From the NCBI GenBank assembly GCA_009746045.1, contig RPFO01000080.1, positions 7,214,244 to 7,278,243 on the forward strand: a stretch of 64,000 bases of DNA. Reading direction: 5' to 3'. The translations under genes were made by a program, and so were the position numbers. The first letter of the stretch is position 1, and each line of letters opens with the position of its first letter. This document shows, one piece after another, positions 50,171 to 60,688 of the stretch. Source of the stretch: Mesostigma viride. Its lineage: Eukaryota > Streptophyta > Mesostigmatophyceae > Mesostigmatales > Mesostigmataceae. The notes beneath the pieces were generated by a model that was not told the DNA's origin, ran no database searches, and was given only the letters and a program-made list of their open reading frames with translations.

Positions 50171-50628
50171 GTGTTCTTTGGGGACTTTTGGCTACTTTAT
50201 TGTAGCATGGCCTTTATTGGCTCTTGTGATGAGAATTTGGAGGTTGAGCCACCTGCGTGTGATGTATCACCTCGTGCAGTTACAGTGGTGGTCGTGTCGA
50301 TGCCAGTATTGACTATCCTCACTTTGGATGTGTTACGATTCACGTATGTCCGTGGCTAAACTTGTGGTGATCGTGGAGACCTTGGCTCACTGCCCTGTGT
50401 CTTGGCCCCTCGCTTCTGTCCTTTGGGCATGCATCCTTCTTCTGCGTGCCGCGCGGCCAATGGACGGGATCTGAGTTGGGCTTGCCCGATGGACCAGCTT
50501 AGTCGTGCAAGCTGGTCCCTGCCCCATCAGGACCATAGGTCACTCATGGGTTGCACCATGCGTATACGGAGTCTAGCATGTTCTGGGCGTGGTTGTCGTT
50601 GGGCTAGCGGGGTAGCCGACCTCTCCCC
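50171..50628 (+). other. LARD interior, 3' part
   Basis: No feature beyond unsupported short frames. Confidence 0.4.
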
Positions 50629-50644
50629 AGAGAGGGGGGAGGAG
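50629..50644 (+). promoter_or_regulatory. polypurine tract of the LARD
   Basis: AGAGAGGGGGGAGGAG immediately before the 3' LTR. Confidence 0.88.
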
Positions 50645-51338
50645 TGTTGCGTCCAAGCCTATTTAATTAGGTTCCTTTAGTGGACAGTTCGGCGCAACAA
50701 TGTTTAATAGCCGTAGTCTCATTGTTCGGCTATTTAGGCATATTCGTACAGCCGGTTCATACGGCGTTGTACTTGCTATTCAGTGGTTTTGTAGTACTTT
50801 CGGTACTTTGGTTTATCTGTAGGTGCGCAGCATGTCAATGTGCGTGGACCTAGTGTAAGTCGTTTTGGGTCGTACGGTCAATTCGTGTGAACCGTAGCGC
50901 CCTAGAGATCTCGGTTGACCATGCGTCCAAGCAGTGCTGCTTGGCACTGCTTGGCAACGCCGTGAGCCGCCAAGGTTAATAGTGTGTGGGAACGTTCACC
51001 ATTGTCACCCCCGGAATGAATGAAATGAATTGAGTTAATCTCTTTCTCTTTCCGGCTGGGTCACGCCCGCGGGTTTAGGAAATGCATGGTCCTGAATTCC
51101 TGTCGTAAATGCTACATGTACCTCGGGAGGCATTAGCCACGCTTCCCTAGAGGTTGTCTCACCGCAGGCTTGAACCGGCCAGGGTCAACTGCGCCAGGTC
51201 AATTATGTTAGATTAGTTATCGTCCATACTAGTCATGGTGTGGATTGCGTAGATTAATATAGCGACCACTGTTCATAATGGTCTATTATGAATCAGGTGT
51301 AGATCTTTCACACCCGGCAGTCAGCCGGGATGTAAAAC
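50645..51338 (+). repeat. LARD 3' LTR (694 bp)
   Basis: Same length as, and nearly identical to, the 5' LTR (44693-45386). Confidence 0.93.
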
Positions 51339-51367
51339 ATATATCAAGGTCAAGGAATTATATTTTT

Positions 51368-51940
51368 AATATATATCAAGGTCGTGGTGCTGGACTTTGA
51401 TGAGGGGGGTGGCCGGCATCTGCTTATTGACGTTTCGGTGGCGCGGCCCTTGGCTCTGTAATAGCCACGTGGCTAGGGCCTCTCTCACGGAAGGTTACAC
51501 GGCGGACCGGGCCAAGCTCCTGGCCTACGGCGACGTCGGGCACCATCGTGTGGTGCCCTTTGTCCGGCTGGAGGAGTTTGGGGCCATGGGGCCCCTGACC
51601 TCCGCCTTCTTCAACAAGGAGTGTTGCCGGCTCCGGGAGGACCGGCTAGACCTGGAGGGCCAGCGGGCCCCATGGTCGGCGCGGACCTGGACTGTCATAT
51701 TGGCGTCAGCGCGTGTCGGTGGCGCTGACTCGGGCCATGGCTGACATCGTGCTCCGCCGTACGCGGGCTGATTTTGCGGTGCACTGCAGGGCTATTAGGT
51801 TCCTCCCGTTAGGAGTTTCCATTGGTCTTATCGTAGTATAGAGCTTTGACATGGCTCTGTATATATAGGTTTATAGCTGGGCGTTTGCTTTGGTTTGAGT
51901 GATTTCACTCTGCTGTAAGTAATTATATTTTTAATATATA
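51368..51940 (+). pseudogene. LINE-2 3' fragment, copy 4
   Basis: Starts in the endonuclease core: VVLDFDEGGG then HLLIDVSVARP after a shift, followed by YTADRAKLLAYGDVGHHRVV, EEFGAMGPLTSAFF and RREDRLDLEGQ-like sequence. Ends with the same 3' UTR type as copy 2 (TTTTTAATATATAT). 5'-truncated and frame-broken. Confidence 0.78.
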
Positions 51941-54240
51941 TTAATATTAATTTTTAATATATATATCAAGGAGACAACCTAGGAGAATAATATGATTAAA
52001 TCAACACCCTCAAAGCCTAAAATTCATGTAAAAATCTGCAGTCCTTAAGGGGAGGTGGCACCCCAAAAACCTTAAAACTTGACCCATGCTAATATCACTT
52101 GAATTTCAGTTGCACCATGCTAAATTATGATTGGGGGCACTAAATAACATCTCTAGTGAGTTGTCCATGCACTTGTTGGGGGTACTACCCCCACATATAC
52201 GCCAATATAGCGCTATAAATAGAAAAAGACGCTGATTAGGGCTATGTATGCCCCAGCCCATGCACTCATTTGTTGGCAAAAAAAAATGTAGCGTCTATAG
52301 TTCCCTGAGTTTGTAGCTTGCTGAGCTATTCAGTACATCATGAAAATGACAAAACCTTGAACAGTTATTAATTTCCCCGCAAAAGTACCCTTTTTTTACC
52401 GGACATTGGGAATAAACATGTCATAAACACTTCAGATTAGGCAACAAAATGTAGCGAAAATCCGGCTAACAGGGGGACAGCAGTGGTCCAAGTCCCAGGT
52501 CATTCCGACAAGTCTAGCTCAAGTTATTGCGTTTGGCGTGCTAAAACCTGAACATACGCTAAATGAGGTTTTTCTGTGTATAAGGCCACCTAGGCATCAT
52601 GTTTTCCATCCAAGAAGCCAAAAAACATGCCCAACTCGATCACACAACATAAGAAAAGGCTAGGCACCTCATCTGCCCTCCCCTGCCCTCAGCATGGCCA
52701 GCCTTGCCAGCGTGCGCATAGCAACACCATCGCTAGGCATACACACACAAAGAGAGCATACACTAAGCTCAGCCCAAGGTTACCATGTAAATTTATGCCA
52801 AGAACTCAGCAAGTATACGTGTAAAAACCTTAGAAAGACTGCCCAAGCAATAGAGGCAACTGCAGCCTGCAAACTTGGCAGCAAATCATACATGTTGTGT
52901 GCCAAGCATTCACATCCTATCCAGCTTGCCTTGCTGCACACATAGCAGGGAAGTCTTAATGGTTATAGCTCAAGGAAAGCAATGGAAACACCTATCTAAT
53001 GCAATGCCGCTCATGCAGTATGGCCAGCAAAAGAACCACTCTCACCTTCCTTTCCAATAGGGCAATTTGCTAAGAAGCTGATGCCAGCTTGTTAGCCTCT
53101 AGGCACATGCCGGATGTCGTTCTAAAACAGGCGTGTCAGATCCGGCACATAACAAAGCGTCTGAGCAAGGTCACGTCCAAAGGATTATGGAAAACAAATG
53201 TCAACACATTACCAACAACTTGACCTCGGCGCATTTAGCATGCCAGCCACAAACTACACGAAATTGTACGAAATAGCTAGGAATCTGACGATGCAACCGA
53301 AAGAAATGGAGCGCTTCCTGCAGGGAAACTGCCCGAAAAAAAGGCGAAAGGCCGACGTTAATGCACCTGCCTGCGTGGAAATGTTTCATGCATAAACTGT
53401 CACGCAAGCTCGAACAATAAAAGACATCATCCATTGATCAGGCGAACAAGGAAGGTGCGCCTTCCGTGAATACGTCGAAGGCGACATGCGCAGGCCTGCG
53501 TAGGTTCTTACCTTGAATGCCGGAAATGTAAAAGAAACCGGGAAGCTTCGGCACAAACTCGACAACACCATTAAGTTAGCTTCATAATCGCTCTTTAGAG
53601 CCTACGTTGCCTCACAATAGCTGCCGTAAACCTGCATTAAATTTCATGATCCGCAAGAGAAATTATATCCTGGACCCCCGCGCCCGTAGCCGTTCGAGAA
53701 ATTAGCGATATTGCAAACCGTAAACTTTCCGCCACGCCATGAGGTCATCAACTAATCTTCTGCGAAATTCAAGCATTTTTTCTAGCTGTTTGTGTTACGT
53801 GCCATATCGATTAATATTGCATAAAGGCATGCCGCCATGGCCACTTCCGCGAGGGTTGAGCGGTCCGGGCACACATTATACACCGTACGGACGGTACCGC
53901 GAATTTTTTGGCGCGGAAAATATTCGGCGCGCCACGTCCCCTTAATGCTATAGTGCTGAGGATCGATCCTTATTCGGCTCGACGTCTCAATTCATTCACA
54001 GCAGTGCTGCATGCCAGCAGTGCTGGTACGTGGGGCCTCTGCGACCCGCAGGTTTTCTGCGTCTGTAGCTTATTACAGTTCAGTTCAGGTTATTTCCCGT
54101 GTAAATTTCAACATCCCCCCGTGGGGATCGAGGCTATGTAACAAATATCCCTGAGAAGGGGTGTATGGTTTTTGATTACATTCTAACTGACTAGCTAGAC
54201 CTTTTCAGTGGTTTTCCATTTGCGGGTATTTCATCGTAAA
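51941..54240. other. unassigned non-coding region
   Basis: About 2.3 kb with no recognisable gene, transposon end or tandem repeat. Base composition is closer to even than in the elements around it. It may be old, decayed repeat or true intergenic DNA. Confidence 0.4.
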
Positions 54241-55139
54241 TGGTGGGAGAGCGATCGCAGCAATGGTGCTTACCACTAGACACTCCCGGCCAGTTGGGCT
54301 CGATCAACACACGCCCTGATCAAGCAAGTTGTTTCCGGCCCCACCGTCTATAGGTCATCTAGTCGCTCTACACGTAAGCCAGCCATAATTTCAATGCACA
54401 AGGCTACACATTTCCAATTATAAATTATTTAATTAATTAATTAGGAACATAACTCCGTTGGGAGTATAGGTAGCACATAGCCCTTGAGAAGGGGCATATG
54501 GCCTATAATACATTCTAGGCTACTTCCTGCAAGGGTGCATGGGAATGTAACTGACGACCCTTGCTCTAGGTGCAGTACCCGGCCAGGGCACCGGCCATGA
54601 TCTATCAAGCTATGCCCAGCTAAGGGGGAGCCTGTCATGGGGGGGAAGATCATCATAGCTATACAAAAGCTAGAGCGTGGCATCTCAGCAGAGAGCAGCT
54701 CTCTGCATGGGCACAGCATAACTAAATAAAGCTAGGCCGATCATCTGGAGTGTGGCACATCATCATATGTAGGCACATGCACATAAATTAATTAATTAAT
54801 AAGCACGTGACTGCGTCACGTGGGTGCCAATACAGAGTAAAGGAACCTTCAACCCTATATACACAGCGAGAAGGCGGGAGGGCGCCCTAGCTTCTCTCAC
54901 TGCCGCAGGTGGGCAGGCCACAGAGCGCTCTCTCCACGGCATGGTGCCGGGGCGCAACACTGTGGGTGCAATACAACCAGTGCAATACCATCTAGGTAGG
55001 CTGACGCATAGCTACCATAGGTAGGCTGACGCACATGCACATGTACATGGCTAAATAATGCTCGTGAATCAGCTGGTTAGTGCCTGTAGGAGGCGTACAT
55101 GTACATGGCCACGGTCTATCTATTCTACACTACTGCTGC
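54241..55139. other. unassigned region with short repeats and a tRNA-like A-box
   Basis: The minus strand at 54265-54278 reads TAGTGGTAAGCACC, a good match to a tRNA D-arm/A-box, but no B-box follows at the right distance. (TTAA)n runs occur at 54428-54443 and 54785-54802. CCTTGAGAAGGGGCATATGG near 54483 echoes CCTGAGAAGGGGTGTATGG near 54151. CTCCGTTGGGAG near 54450 echoes 38552. These are probably fragments of an unclassified short repeat. Confidence 0.4.
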
Positions 55140-55625
55140 TGTAGTCCCCTAAGCTGGGGCGTCTGGAGTCGTTGGGGCCGCGGGGGTCGCATGCCAGGGC
55201 TTGTGGCTGACGTAGATGGCCGCCCGGGCCTTCCAGTACACCGGCTGCCCCGCCTTGGTCTGCCGGAGCTGGAGGTAGGTCGGCCATAGCTCCCGTCGCC
55301 GCGTTGTTGCTGCGCCAGCGGCAGGGTCAACTGTCGACGGCCAAGGGTGAAGTGAGTCTTCTCGAGCCGCTTGCGGCGTCTGAGAAAAGAAATCTTGTCC
55401 GCAAGGTTCTTAAAGGTGAGGAGGAGCGGGGACGCCCCTAAATTATACCCCGCGCGCGGGGAAGGCGGTGGGCGACCAGCTCGATCTCACCATGCAAGAA
55501 AGCCCATGCGACCAAGGATTTCTCTCTCAAACGCACGCGTGAGCTTCTCGGAATTCTCACCTTCAGGACTCCATATCGAAGTTCTTGACGATGACGTTCC
55601 ATGGGGTGGAATTAAGGTCACGGAG
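55140..55625 (-). pseudogene. LINE ORF1p-like fragment (RRM/CTD type)
   Basis: Reading the minus strand across several shifts gives WNVIVKNFDMES, then SEKLTRAFEREILGRMG, IELVAHRLPRA, PLLLTFKNLADKISFLRRRK and RELWPTYLQLRQTKAGQPVYW. This string resembles the RRM and C-terminal domain of L1-type ORF1 proteins (Transposase_22 type), which bind the LINE RNA. At least two stops or shifts break it. The call rests on motif recall only. Confidence 0.4.
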
Positions 55626-55636
55626 CATTAACCCCG

Positions 55637-55673
55637 ATGGATGGATGGATGGATGGATGGATGGATGGATGGG
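55637..55673 (+). repeat. (GATG)n microsatellite
   Basis: Nine units of GATG. Confidence 0.95.
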
Positions 55674-55698
55674 TGCACTGAACAGTCCTACCGGCGGT

Positions 55699-55762
55699 CT
55701 AATCTCTATCTACAAAATCTATCTACAAAATCTATCTACAACATCTATAATAGATATACAGA
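55699..55762 (-). repeat. short tandem LINE tail (ATCTACAAA)n
   Basis: Three to four copies of ATCTACAAA/ATCTACAAC on the plus strand, directly beyond the 3' end of an antisense LINE fragment. Confidence 0.7.
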
Positions 55763-55783
55763 ATCTAGCTATCAACATCAACT

Positions 55784-56222
55784 CTACCCTAGGGGACGTA
55801 CCTGTCTGGCGTGCTTCCCGTATGTTTGCACACGCGGGCGCTCATTCCCCACGGGAGGGGGTTCGTTGTCCTCTATGACCTGGGCCCACTTGGCCTTGTC
55901 CATCATCTTTTTCCAAATCATGGAGAGGCGCCGGCCTAGGCCCCCCATGTCCTCTACTAGCTGTTCTTTGAAGGTGCGGGCCTTGCGGTGTCGAGCATGG
56001 CGGGGCCCAGCCCGGAGGCTGAGCTGGGCGCAGTCCCGCGGGGGGGGCACGTGATCGAGGTGTCTACCTGGTTGGTGCGAGCTAAGTGCCCTACTAGCTG
56101 CAGGCGCCGCTGCTTGTTAATGGTGCTGGTGATATATGGCATGCCGAGGTACAGGTCCTCATAATGCGAACATGAGCGGCACAGCCTACTCTGAAAATGG
56201 ATCGCAGCATGTTGGTGACCGC
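55784..56222 (-). pseudogene. antisense LINE ORF2 C-terminal fragment
   Basis: Minus strand: NMLRSIFRV, then MPYITSTINKQRRLQLVGHL, ARTNQVDTS, LVEDMGGLGRRL and KKMMDKAKWAQVIED. This is the same C-terminal part of ORF2 as LINE-1 (GHLARTDQV, LLEDAGL, DKEKW). Broken by frameshifts. Its upstream end is cut by the copia-D LTR at 56223. Confidence 0.8.
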
Positions 56223-56458
56223 AGTTAGTCTAAGTCTCCCGCCTGTAGCCTAAGTGGACACGTGCCAGCACCGCCGGCGCCCAATTGGGTACTGGGACGG
56301 TGCTGGACTAGAGCAGTCGTGGCATGGACACGTGGCTGTACTCAGTATGTGATGAGCCGGTACCTCAGTACCGGGACTGTAGTTGTCATGTTAGGACTGA
56401 CTAGATCAGGTTGTAACTGATAGGCTAGTCCGTCCAGGATCAGTAAGTTAGTTTAACT
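56223..56458 (+). repeat. probable copia-D 5' LTR
   Basis: Starts AGTTAGTCTAAGTCTCCC, like the minus-sense start of the copia-B LTR (AGTTAGTCTCC), and plausibly ends GTTTAACT at 56458. Holds the palindrome GGTACCTCAGTACC found in related LTRs. The 3' LTR is not in the window, so the ends are inferred. Confidence 0.5.
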
Positions 56459-56708
56459 TACGCAAAGTCTGGCCAGCCCTCGTTGACGGCTGGCCAGCGG
56501 TATATGTGCCACATTATCCTTTAATGCCAAGGTGTCTCGTCGTTCACACACACACGCCATTTGGCAGTGCCCAAGCATTCCAAGCTCAGTGTGTCCATAA
56601 CTTGCATTAAAAAACTCCAAAAACAATACACACGAGTAGAACGACGAGCGTTCACAGCGTTCATTTCGCAAAAACCCATTCCATTTTTTTACCCATCTTT
56701 TTGTACCA
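56459..56708 (+). other. copia-D leader
   Basis: 250 bp between the inferred LTR end and the gag ATG. No TGG-starting primer site directly after the LTR was seen. Confidence 0.5.
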
Positions 56709-58805
56709 ATGGCTCCCAAAAACAACAAGGGAAAGGCCCTGATGGGCGCGACTTCCTCGGAGGAGGAGTCGCCGTCGGTGACGAAGTACCAGTCGTCTTC
56801 GTCGTCCCCGCTGTCTGATGACTCGGGGACGTCCGATTCGGACCTGGCCAGCCTGCGCCAGGAAATTCTGGAGCGGCAGACCCGGGACGAGACGCACCCG
56901 GACGACATTGAGGAGGACGACCCGTCGTACAGGGATGTCGTACAGGAGGTGGTACGCATTCCATTAATGCGTAGGGTGAGGGGTTCGACGCCAGTAGTGG
57001 CTCGTGCACCCCGGGGCCCGCCATATGCACCATGTGGTGCGGGTCCGGGTGTCACCTCCTCGGGGGAGCAGTCGGGCGGGGAGTCTGACTCGAGCTCTCT
57101 CGGGTTGTTCGGGATGCAGCCCTCATCGGCGGATGAGGCACGCTCGGCTCAGGTGGAGGCCGATGCGGCACTGGCACGTCGCATGGCTGAGCAGGAGTCA
57201 GCTGAGGAGAGGAGGCTGGACGTGAGGTCACGTGAGCGGGCGGCTCAGATGGAGGATGCTGCGAGGGTCCGAGCGGCCCTGAGGAGGCCGGCCTCGCCGA
57301 CCTACGAGGTGGTCAGGCGGGGCGACCTGGCCTGTTTTCAACGTCTTCGCAGGTCCGAGACCATCCCGCGGGAGATCGACGGGGTGCTACAAGAGTCAGA
57401 GTTTTCCCTGACGGGCCCGTCGGCTTCGGACGCTGACGACATGGTGGAGATGACTCCAGCGATGCAGGCGCGCGAGAAGGAGGCCAAGAGGAGGCTGGAG
57501 GTCTTCCAGGCGGAGAGGGCGAAGAAGCAGCGCAGGCGCGAGGCGATTGCGCAGAGGAAGCTGCGCGAGCAGCAAGAGCGCGACAGGGCGGAGGCGCTCG
57601 CGGCCAGGATTCGGGTGAAGATGTCTCACACCAAGGTGCGGTGTGAGCGTCTCACCCGCGACATGAAGTCCTGGAAATACCGGAAGGTCGCCGAGTTGGC
57701 ACCACTGCAGGGGCCGGCTCGTCGGGAAGCCGAGGAGCGCTACCACAGGAAGCTGGCCATCTGGGAGGCCAGCGTAGGCCGGCTGGAGAGGCGTATGCTG
57801 AAGCAGCGACGCCGTATGTCGAAGAACATCAAGAAGGCTGCGGTGAGGGGATGCATGGGGGAGGCGGTAAGAGCTGAATTTGGTTTGATGCCGGATGAGC
57901 GCATTTCCACCGAGCAACTGTACCATTTCTTGTCGCAGCCCACGCATACCATTTCAAACCGAGACGGCACAGCGGCAAGGACCAGGGTGACGCACCGGGG
58001 CGAACCCGGTCCAGCGACCTTGTCGCACCGGGAGGACATCCGGAGGCAACTCCAACTGGCCCAGCAGATGCTGGACGAGGGGCGGGAGCTCACCCCGGCG
58101 GAGCATGGCCGCCTAGCAGACACGGTGGCGAGGCTGGTGGCCTCGCTGAAGCCAGCAAAGCGAAGGGCACCGGAGGAGGCGTGCCAGCCACAGCAAAAAC
58201 GCAGGAGGGACGAGAGGGACGAGGGGGAGGATGACGGAGAGAGGGGGGGCAACCAGGGCGGGGGAGGACACGGCACCCAGGAGTCTGCACCAACACGGCA
58301 CGAGGGCGGGGAGCGGCAGCAGCAGCAGCAGCAACAGCAACAGCAGCAGCAGCAGCAGCCACCACCAGCAGGAACGACCACAACCTCCAACATGGCCTTG
58401 AATAGGCCCAGGTTTGATCCAAAAAAGAAAGAGGATAAGCTAGTGTTTCCGGGTTTGCCAGAGGGCCATACCCAGGTCGAAGCTAGGGAGTGGTTGTTTA
58501 AGTTGTCACATGCATACGCTAGTGATAATGTCCGTGATTGGTTTGCATCCCTACGGGCGTCCACACCCATCCATCAATCTGCCAAGCCTATCCAGCAGTT
58601 GGTACAATTGTACCAAAAGCGTGCCAGCAGCGGGGTAGACGTGGCAGAAAATGTGTTGTGGGCGCAGTTCATGGTTGATCTTAGGGCACTTGTTACCACG
58701 GGGGAGCACTTAGAAGTGCTTAAGGGCTTCCAGTGGATAGAAGCGTATAAGGTCAATAAGCGTGACTATGTGAGTGACAACAAAAAGTATGTCATACATA
58801 CATAG
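56709..58805 (+). CDS. gag: copia-D Gag
   Basis: Starts at ATG 56709 (MAPKNNKGKALMGATSSEEE). About 698 codons: a Ser/Asp-rich head, then a long highly charged region of Arg/Glu-rich helices (about residues 145-400; MQAREKEAKRRLEVFQAERA, KQRRREAIAQRKLREQQERD), likely coiled coil. A poly-Gln run (58317-58358) is followed by the capsid-like part with FPGLPEGHTQVEAREW, LRASTPIHQSAKPIQQL and FQWIEAYKVNKRDYV. The GLPEGHT and AYKVNK motifs tie it to copia-A and -B. A frameshift near 58800 ends this frame; EELKKLNAKYLVHLWLQKAE continues in the next frame. Confidence 0.85.
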   Translation: MAPKNNKGKALMGATSSEEESPSVTKYQSSSSSPLSDDSGTSDSDLASLRQEILERQTRDETHPDDIEEDDPSYRDVVQEVVRIPLMRRVRGSTPVVARAPRGPPYAPCGAGPGVTSSGEQSGGESDSSSLGLFGMQPSSADEARSAQVEADAALARRMAEQESAEERRLDVRSRERAAQMEDAARVRAALRRPASPTYEVVRRGDLACFQRLRRSETIPREIDGVLQESEFSLTGPSASDADDMVEMTPAMQAREKEAKRRLEVFQAERAKKQRRREAIAQRKLREQQERDRAEALAARIRVKMSHTKVRCERLTRDMKSWKYRKVAELAPLQGPARREAEERYHRKLAIWEASVGRLERRMLKQRRRMSKNIKKAAVRGCMGEAVRAEFGLMPDERISTEQLYHFLSQPTHTISNRDGTAARTRVTHRGEPGPATLSHREDIRRQLQLAQQMLDEGRELTPAEHGRLADTVARLVASLKPAKRRAPEEACQPQQKRRRDERDEGEDDGERGGNQGGGGHGTQESAPTRHEGGERQQQQQQQQQQQQQQPPPAGTTTTSNMALNRPRFDPKKKEDKLVFPGLPEGHTQVEAREWLFKLSHAYASDNVRDWFASLRASTPIHQSAKPIQQLVQLYQKRASSGVDVAENVLWAQFMVDLRALVTTGEHLEVLKGFQWIEAYKVNKRDYVSDNKKYVIHT
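58317..58358 (+). repeat. (CAG)n tract in copia-D gag
   Basis: About 14 CAG/CAA units, read as poly-Gln. Confidence 0.95.
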
Positions 58806-59227
58806 AGGGGGATGAGGAGCTGAAGAAGCTCAATGCCAAGTACCTAGTACACCTATGGCTACAAAAGGCAGAACTGGACCCTACCACCCTGTCAGTCATA
58901 CTGGCAGGTCTGAAGGATAAGTGGGAGGATTTCAGGAAGGCAATGGCCTATGTGCAGCAATGCCTAGAGCCGTTTGCTGCTGCAGCCAAGGATGTAAAGG
59001 TGAAGCAGGTAAAGGGGGAGGAAGCCTCAGGTACGGGGCTCTCCAAGAAGCAGATGCAGTCGCTGGTAGCCCAGGTAAAGGCGGTAATGGGGGGGATAAA
59101 AACAAAAACAACAAAAGTGGGGGAGGTGGAAACAAGGGGGGGGAAAGAACAATAACAATAAAAACAGAAAACAAAGTGGGGGAGCTAGCAAGCCAGGGGG
59201 TGCTAAGCCAGCAGGGGGGACAAGAGG
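58806..59227 (+). pseudogene. gag: copia-D Gag C-terminal part, frame-shifted
   Basis: Frame after the shift: DEELKKLNAKYLVHLWLQKA, ILAGLKDKWEDFRKAMAYVQ and KKQMQSLVAQVKAVMGG, equivalent to the capsid end of copia-B (ATLLTGLKSLWDNFRAAMLY). Then a Lys/Asn/Gly-rich tract (AACAAAAAC-type repeats) in which the frame changes at least once more before the zinc knuckle. Confidence 0.7.
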
Positions 59228-60688
59228 TTGCCTCATGACCCCACCAAACATTGCACTAGGTGCCTTTGTAAGGGGCACCTAAAAGATGACTGCTGGAAAG
59301 GCAAACCCGACTATGGTTCTGACGTTGATGTTTGTCCTGGATGCTGGAAAACACGTCACCCCATTGCAGCAGGAGCGCGCTGCACGGCACCCAGGCACAA
59401 CAAGACCACGCCAGGGCGCTACAACCGCGCGGGGGCGGCAGACCAGGGAGACTCCTGTAAGCCACCCTCACCATTTTTCACAAATGGTTTCCTGTTACCT
59501 TCTGTCTGCCAAGTGTTGCCTGAGTGTGATGATGTGGATTGGGAAGTGGCATATGACATGACACTGTCACACATGATGCGTGACCCCACCATAGCTTCCC
59601 TTAGTGCAGCAGCAGAAAAGGTAATCACGTATGGTGCTCTAGCAGAGCAACTGCACAAGGTTATGGGCCATGAGGCTGTGGCTGAAAGGCTAGCCAATAA
59701 AATACAAGGCCATGATCTGGAACAGATGTGCAGGCACGTACGTAAGCACTGTGAGCAATGTCAGCTATATGCTCCTAAGCCCAGAAAATGGCATGTGGCC
59801 ACACCACCACTGGCTAGAGGCAAACTGGTTGGGGATGTTATACACGTGGTGAAGGACACGGTATACTACCTAGTCATAAAGGATGCCTGGTCAAGGTTTG
59901 TGGTAGTGGAGCCCCTGCCTGGGATGGATAAAGAGCAGCTGCACAGAGCTTTACAGATAGCCTTGGCACGTTTTCACCCCATTGAAAAAGTAATGCTGGA
60001 TCAGCAGTTTCTCTGCATCCAGGACAGGAATGACCTGCCCAAGATAGAAGTGTCTGGGGCTCAAGATCATGAACGTCAGGGGTTGGTAGAACGTACCATG
60101 AGAGCCATCAGGGATGTGATAAGAAAAATGCCATCCAGGTTGGCTGACTCTGGTAGCTATGCTGACAGGGCATCTTGGGCAGCAGGGGTGACTACCCAGC
60201 TAAACGCCAAACCAATAATGTCCTCACCTTTTGGGGAAATCACCCCAACTGGCCTTCAGTCAGGCAGCTATGCTTCAGAGGTACACACTCACTACAACAC
60301 ACAACGGCAGCACTTAGCCAAGTTGCTGGCAAAGAAAGACAAAAATAATGCCAGGCCTGTGTTTGAAGTGGGGGACCATGTGTTGTTTTTCAGAGAGGGT
60401 GACAAAGGAAGAGCACACTCTGCCAGATGGCACGGTCCAGCTGTAGTCACCAAAATTCATGAAGAAGGGACTGCAGTCACTATACAACATGACAGAGAGC
60501 GTGTGGTCAGTAAGCATAGACTCAAGCTTTATTACCCACCACTGGCAGACGTGTCAGGGGTAGAATTCTTGGACATGGATTCAGAGCAGGAGTCTGGTGG
60601 ATTGATCTCACCCAATGAATTGGCTAAGGACGTCATTGATGCAAGCACTAGTACCATGCACAGTAGAAGCTCCTGTGTTCCTCAGTAG
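59228..60688 (+). CDS. int: copia-D zinc knuckles and integrase
   Basis: 486 codons. Knuckles CTRCLCKGHLKDDC (CX2CX4HX4C, residues 9-22) and a second CPGCWKTRHP...C. Integrase: HKVMGHEAVAERL with CEQCQ for the zinc domain, VGDVIHV as first Asp, VMLDQQF as second Asp and GLVERTMRAIRD as Glu. The C-terminal module VGDHVLFFREGDKG, then RWHGPAVVTKI and VSKHRLKLYYP, resembles GPY/F. No protease lies between the knuckles and integrase. The frame ends at 60688 and overlaps the protease frame, which begins in another register. Start at 59228 is arbitrary, because Gag upstream is broken. Confidence 0.9.
   Translation: MPHDPTKHCTRCLCKGHLKDDCWKGKPDYGSDVDVCPGCWKTRHPIAAGARCTAPRHNKTTPGRYNRAGAADQGDSCKPPSPFFTNGFLLPSVCQVLPECDDVDWEVAYDMTLSHMMRDPTIASLSAAAEKVITYGALAEQLHKVMGHEAVAERLANKIQGHDLEQMCRHVRKHCEQCQLYAPKPRKWHVATPPLARGKLVGDVIHVVKDTVYYLVIKDAWSRFVVVEPLPGMDKEQLHRALQIALARFHPIEKVMLDQQFLCIQDRNDLPKIEVSGAQDHERQGLVERTMRAIRDVIRKMPSRLADSGSYADRASWAAGVTTQLNAKPIMSSPFGEITPTGLQSGSYASEVHTHYNTQRQHLAKLLAKKDKNNARPVFEVGDHVLFFREGDKGRAHSARWHGPAVVTKIHEEGTAVTIQHDRERVVSKHRLKLYYPPLADVSGVEFLDMDSEQESGGLISPNELAKDVIDASTSTMHSRSSCVPQ

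Larger units (their letters stand above)
44693..51338 (+). mobile_element. LARD-like non-autonomous LTR retrotransposon
   Basis: 6.6 kb with two 694-bp LTRs that differ at about two bases, a TGG-starting primer-binding site, a polypurine tract and a 5.26-kb interior without pol. The probable target duplication is ATAT. LTR start (TGTTGCGTC) and polypurine tract resemble those of the gypsy elements here (TGTTACGTC), so a gypsy relative may mobilise it. Confidence 0.9.
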
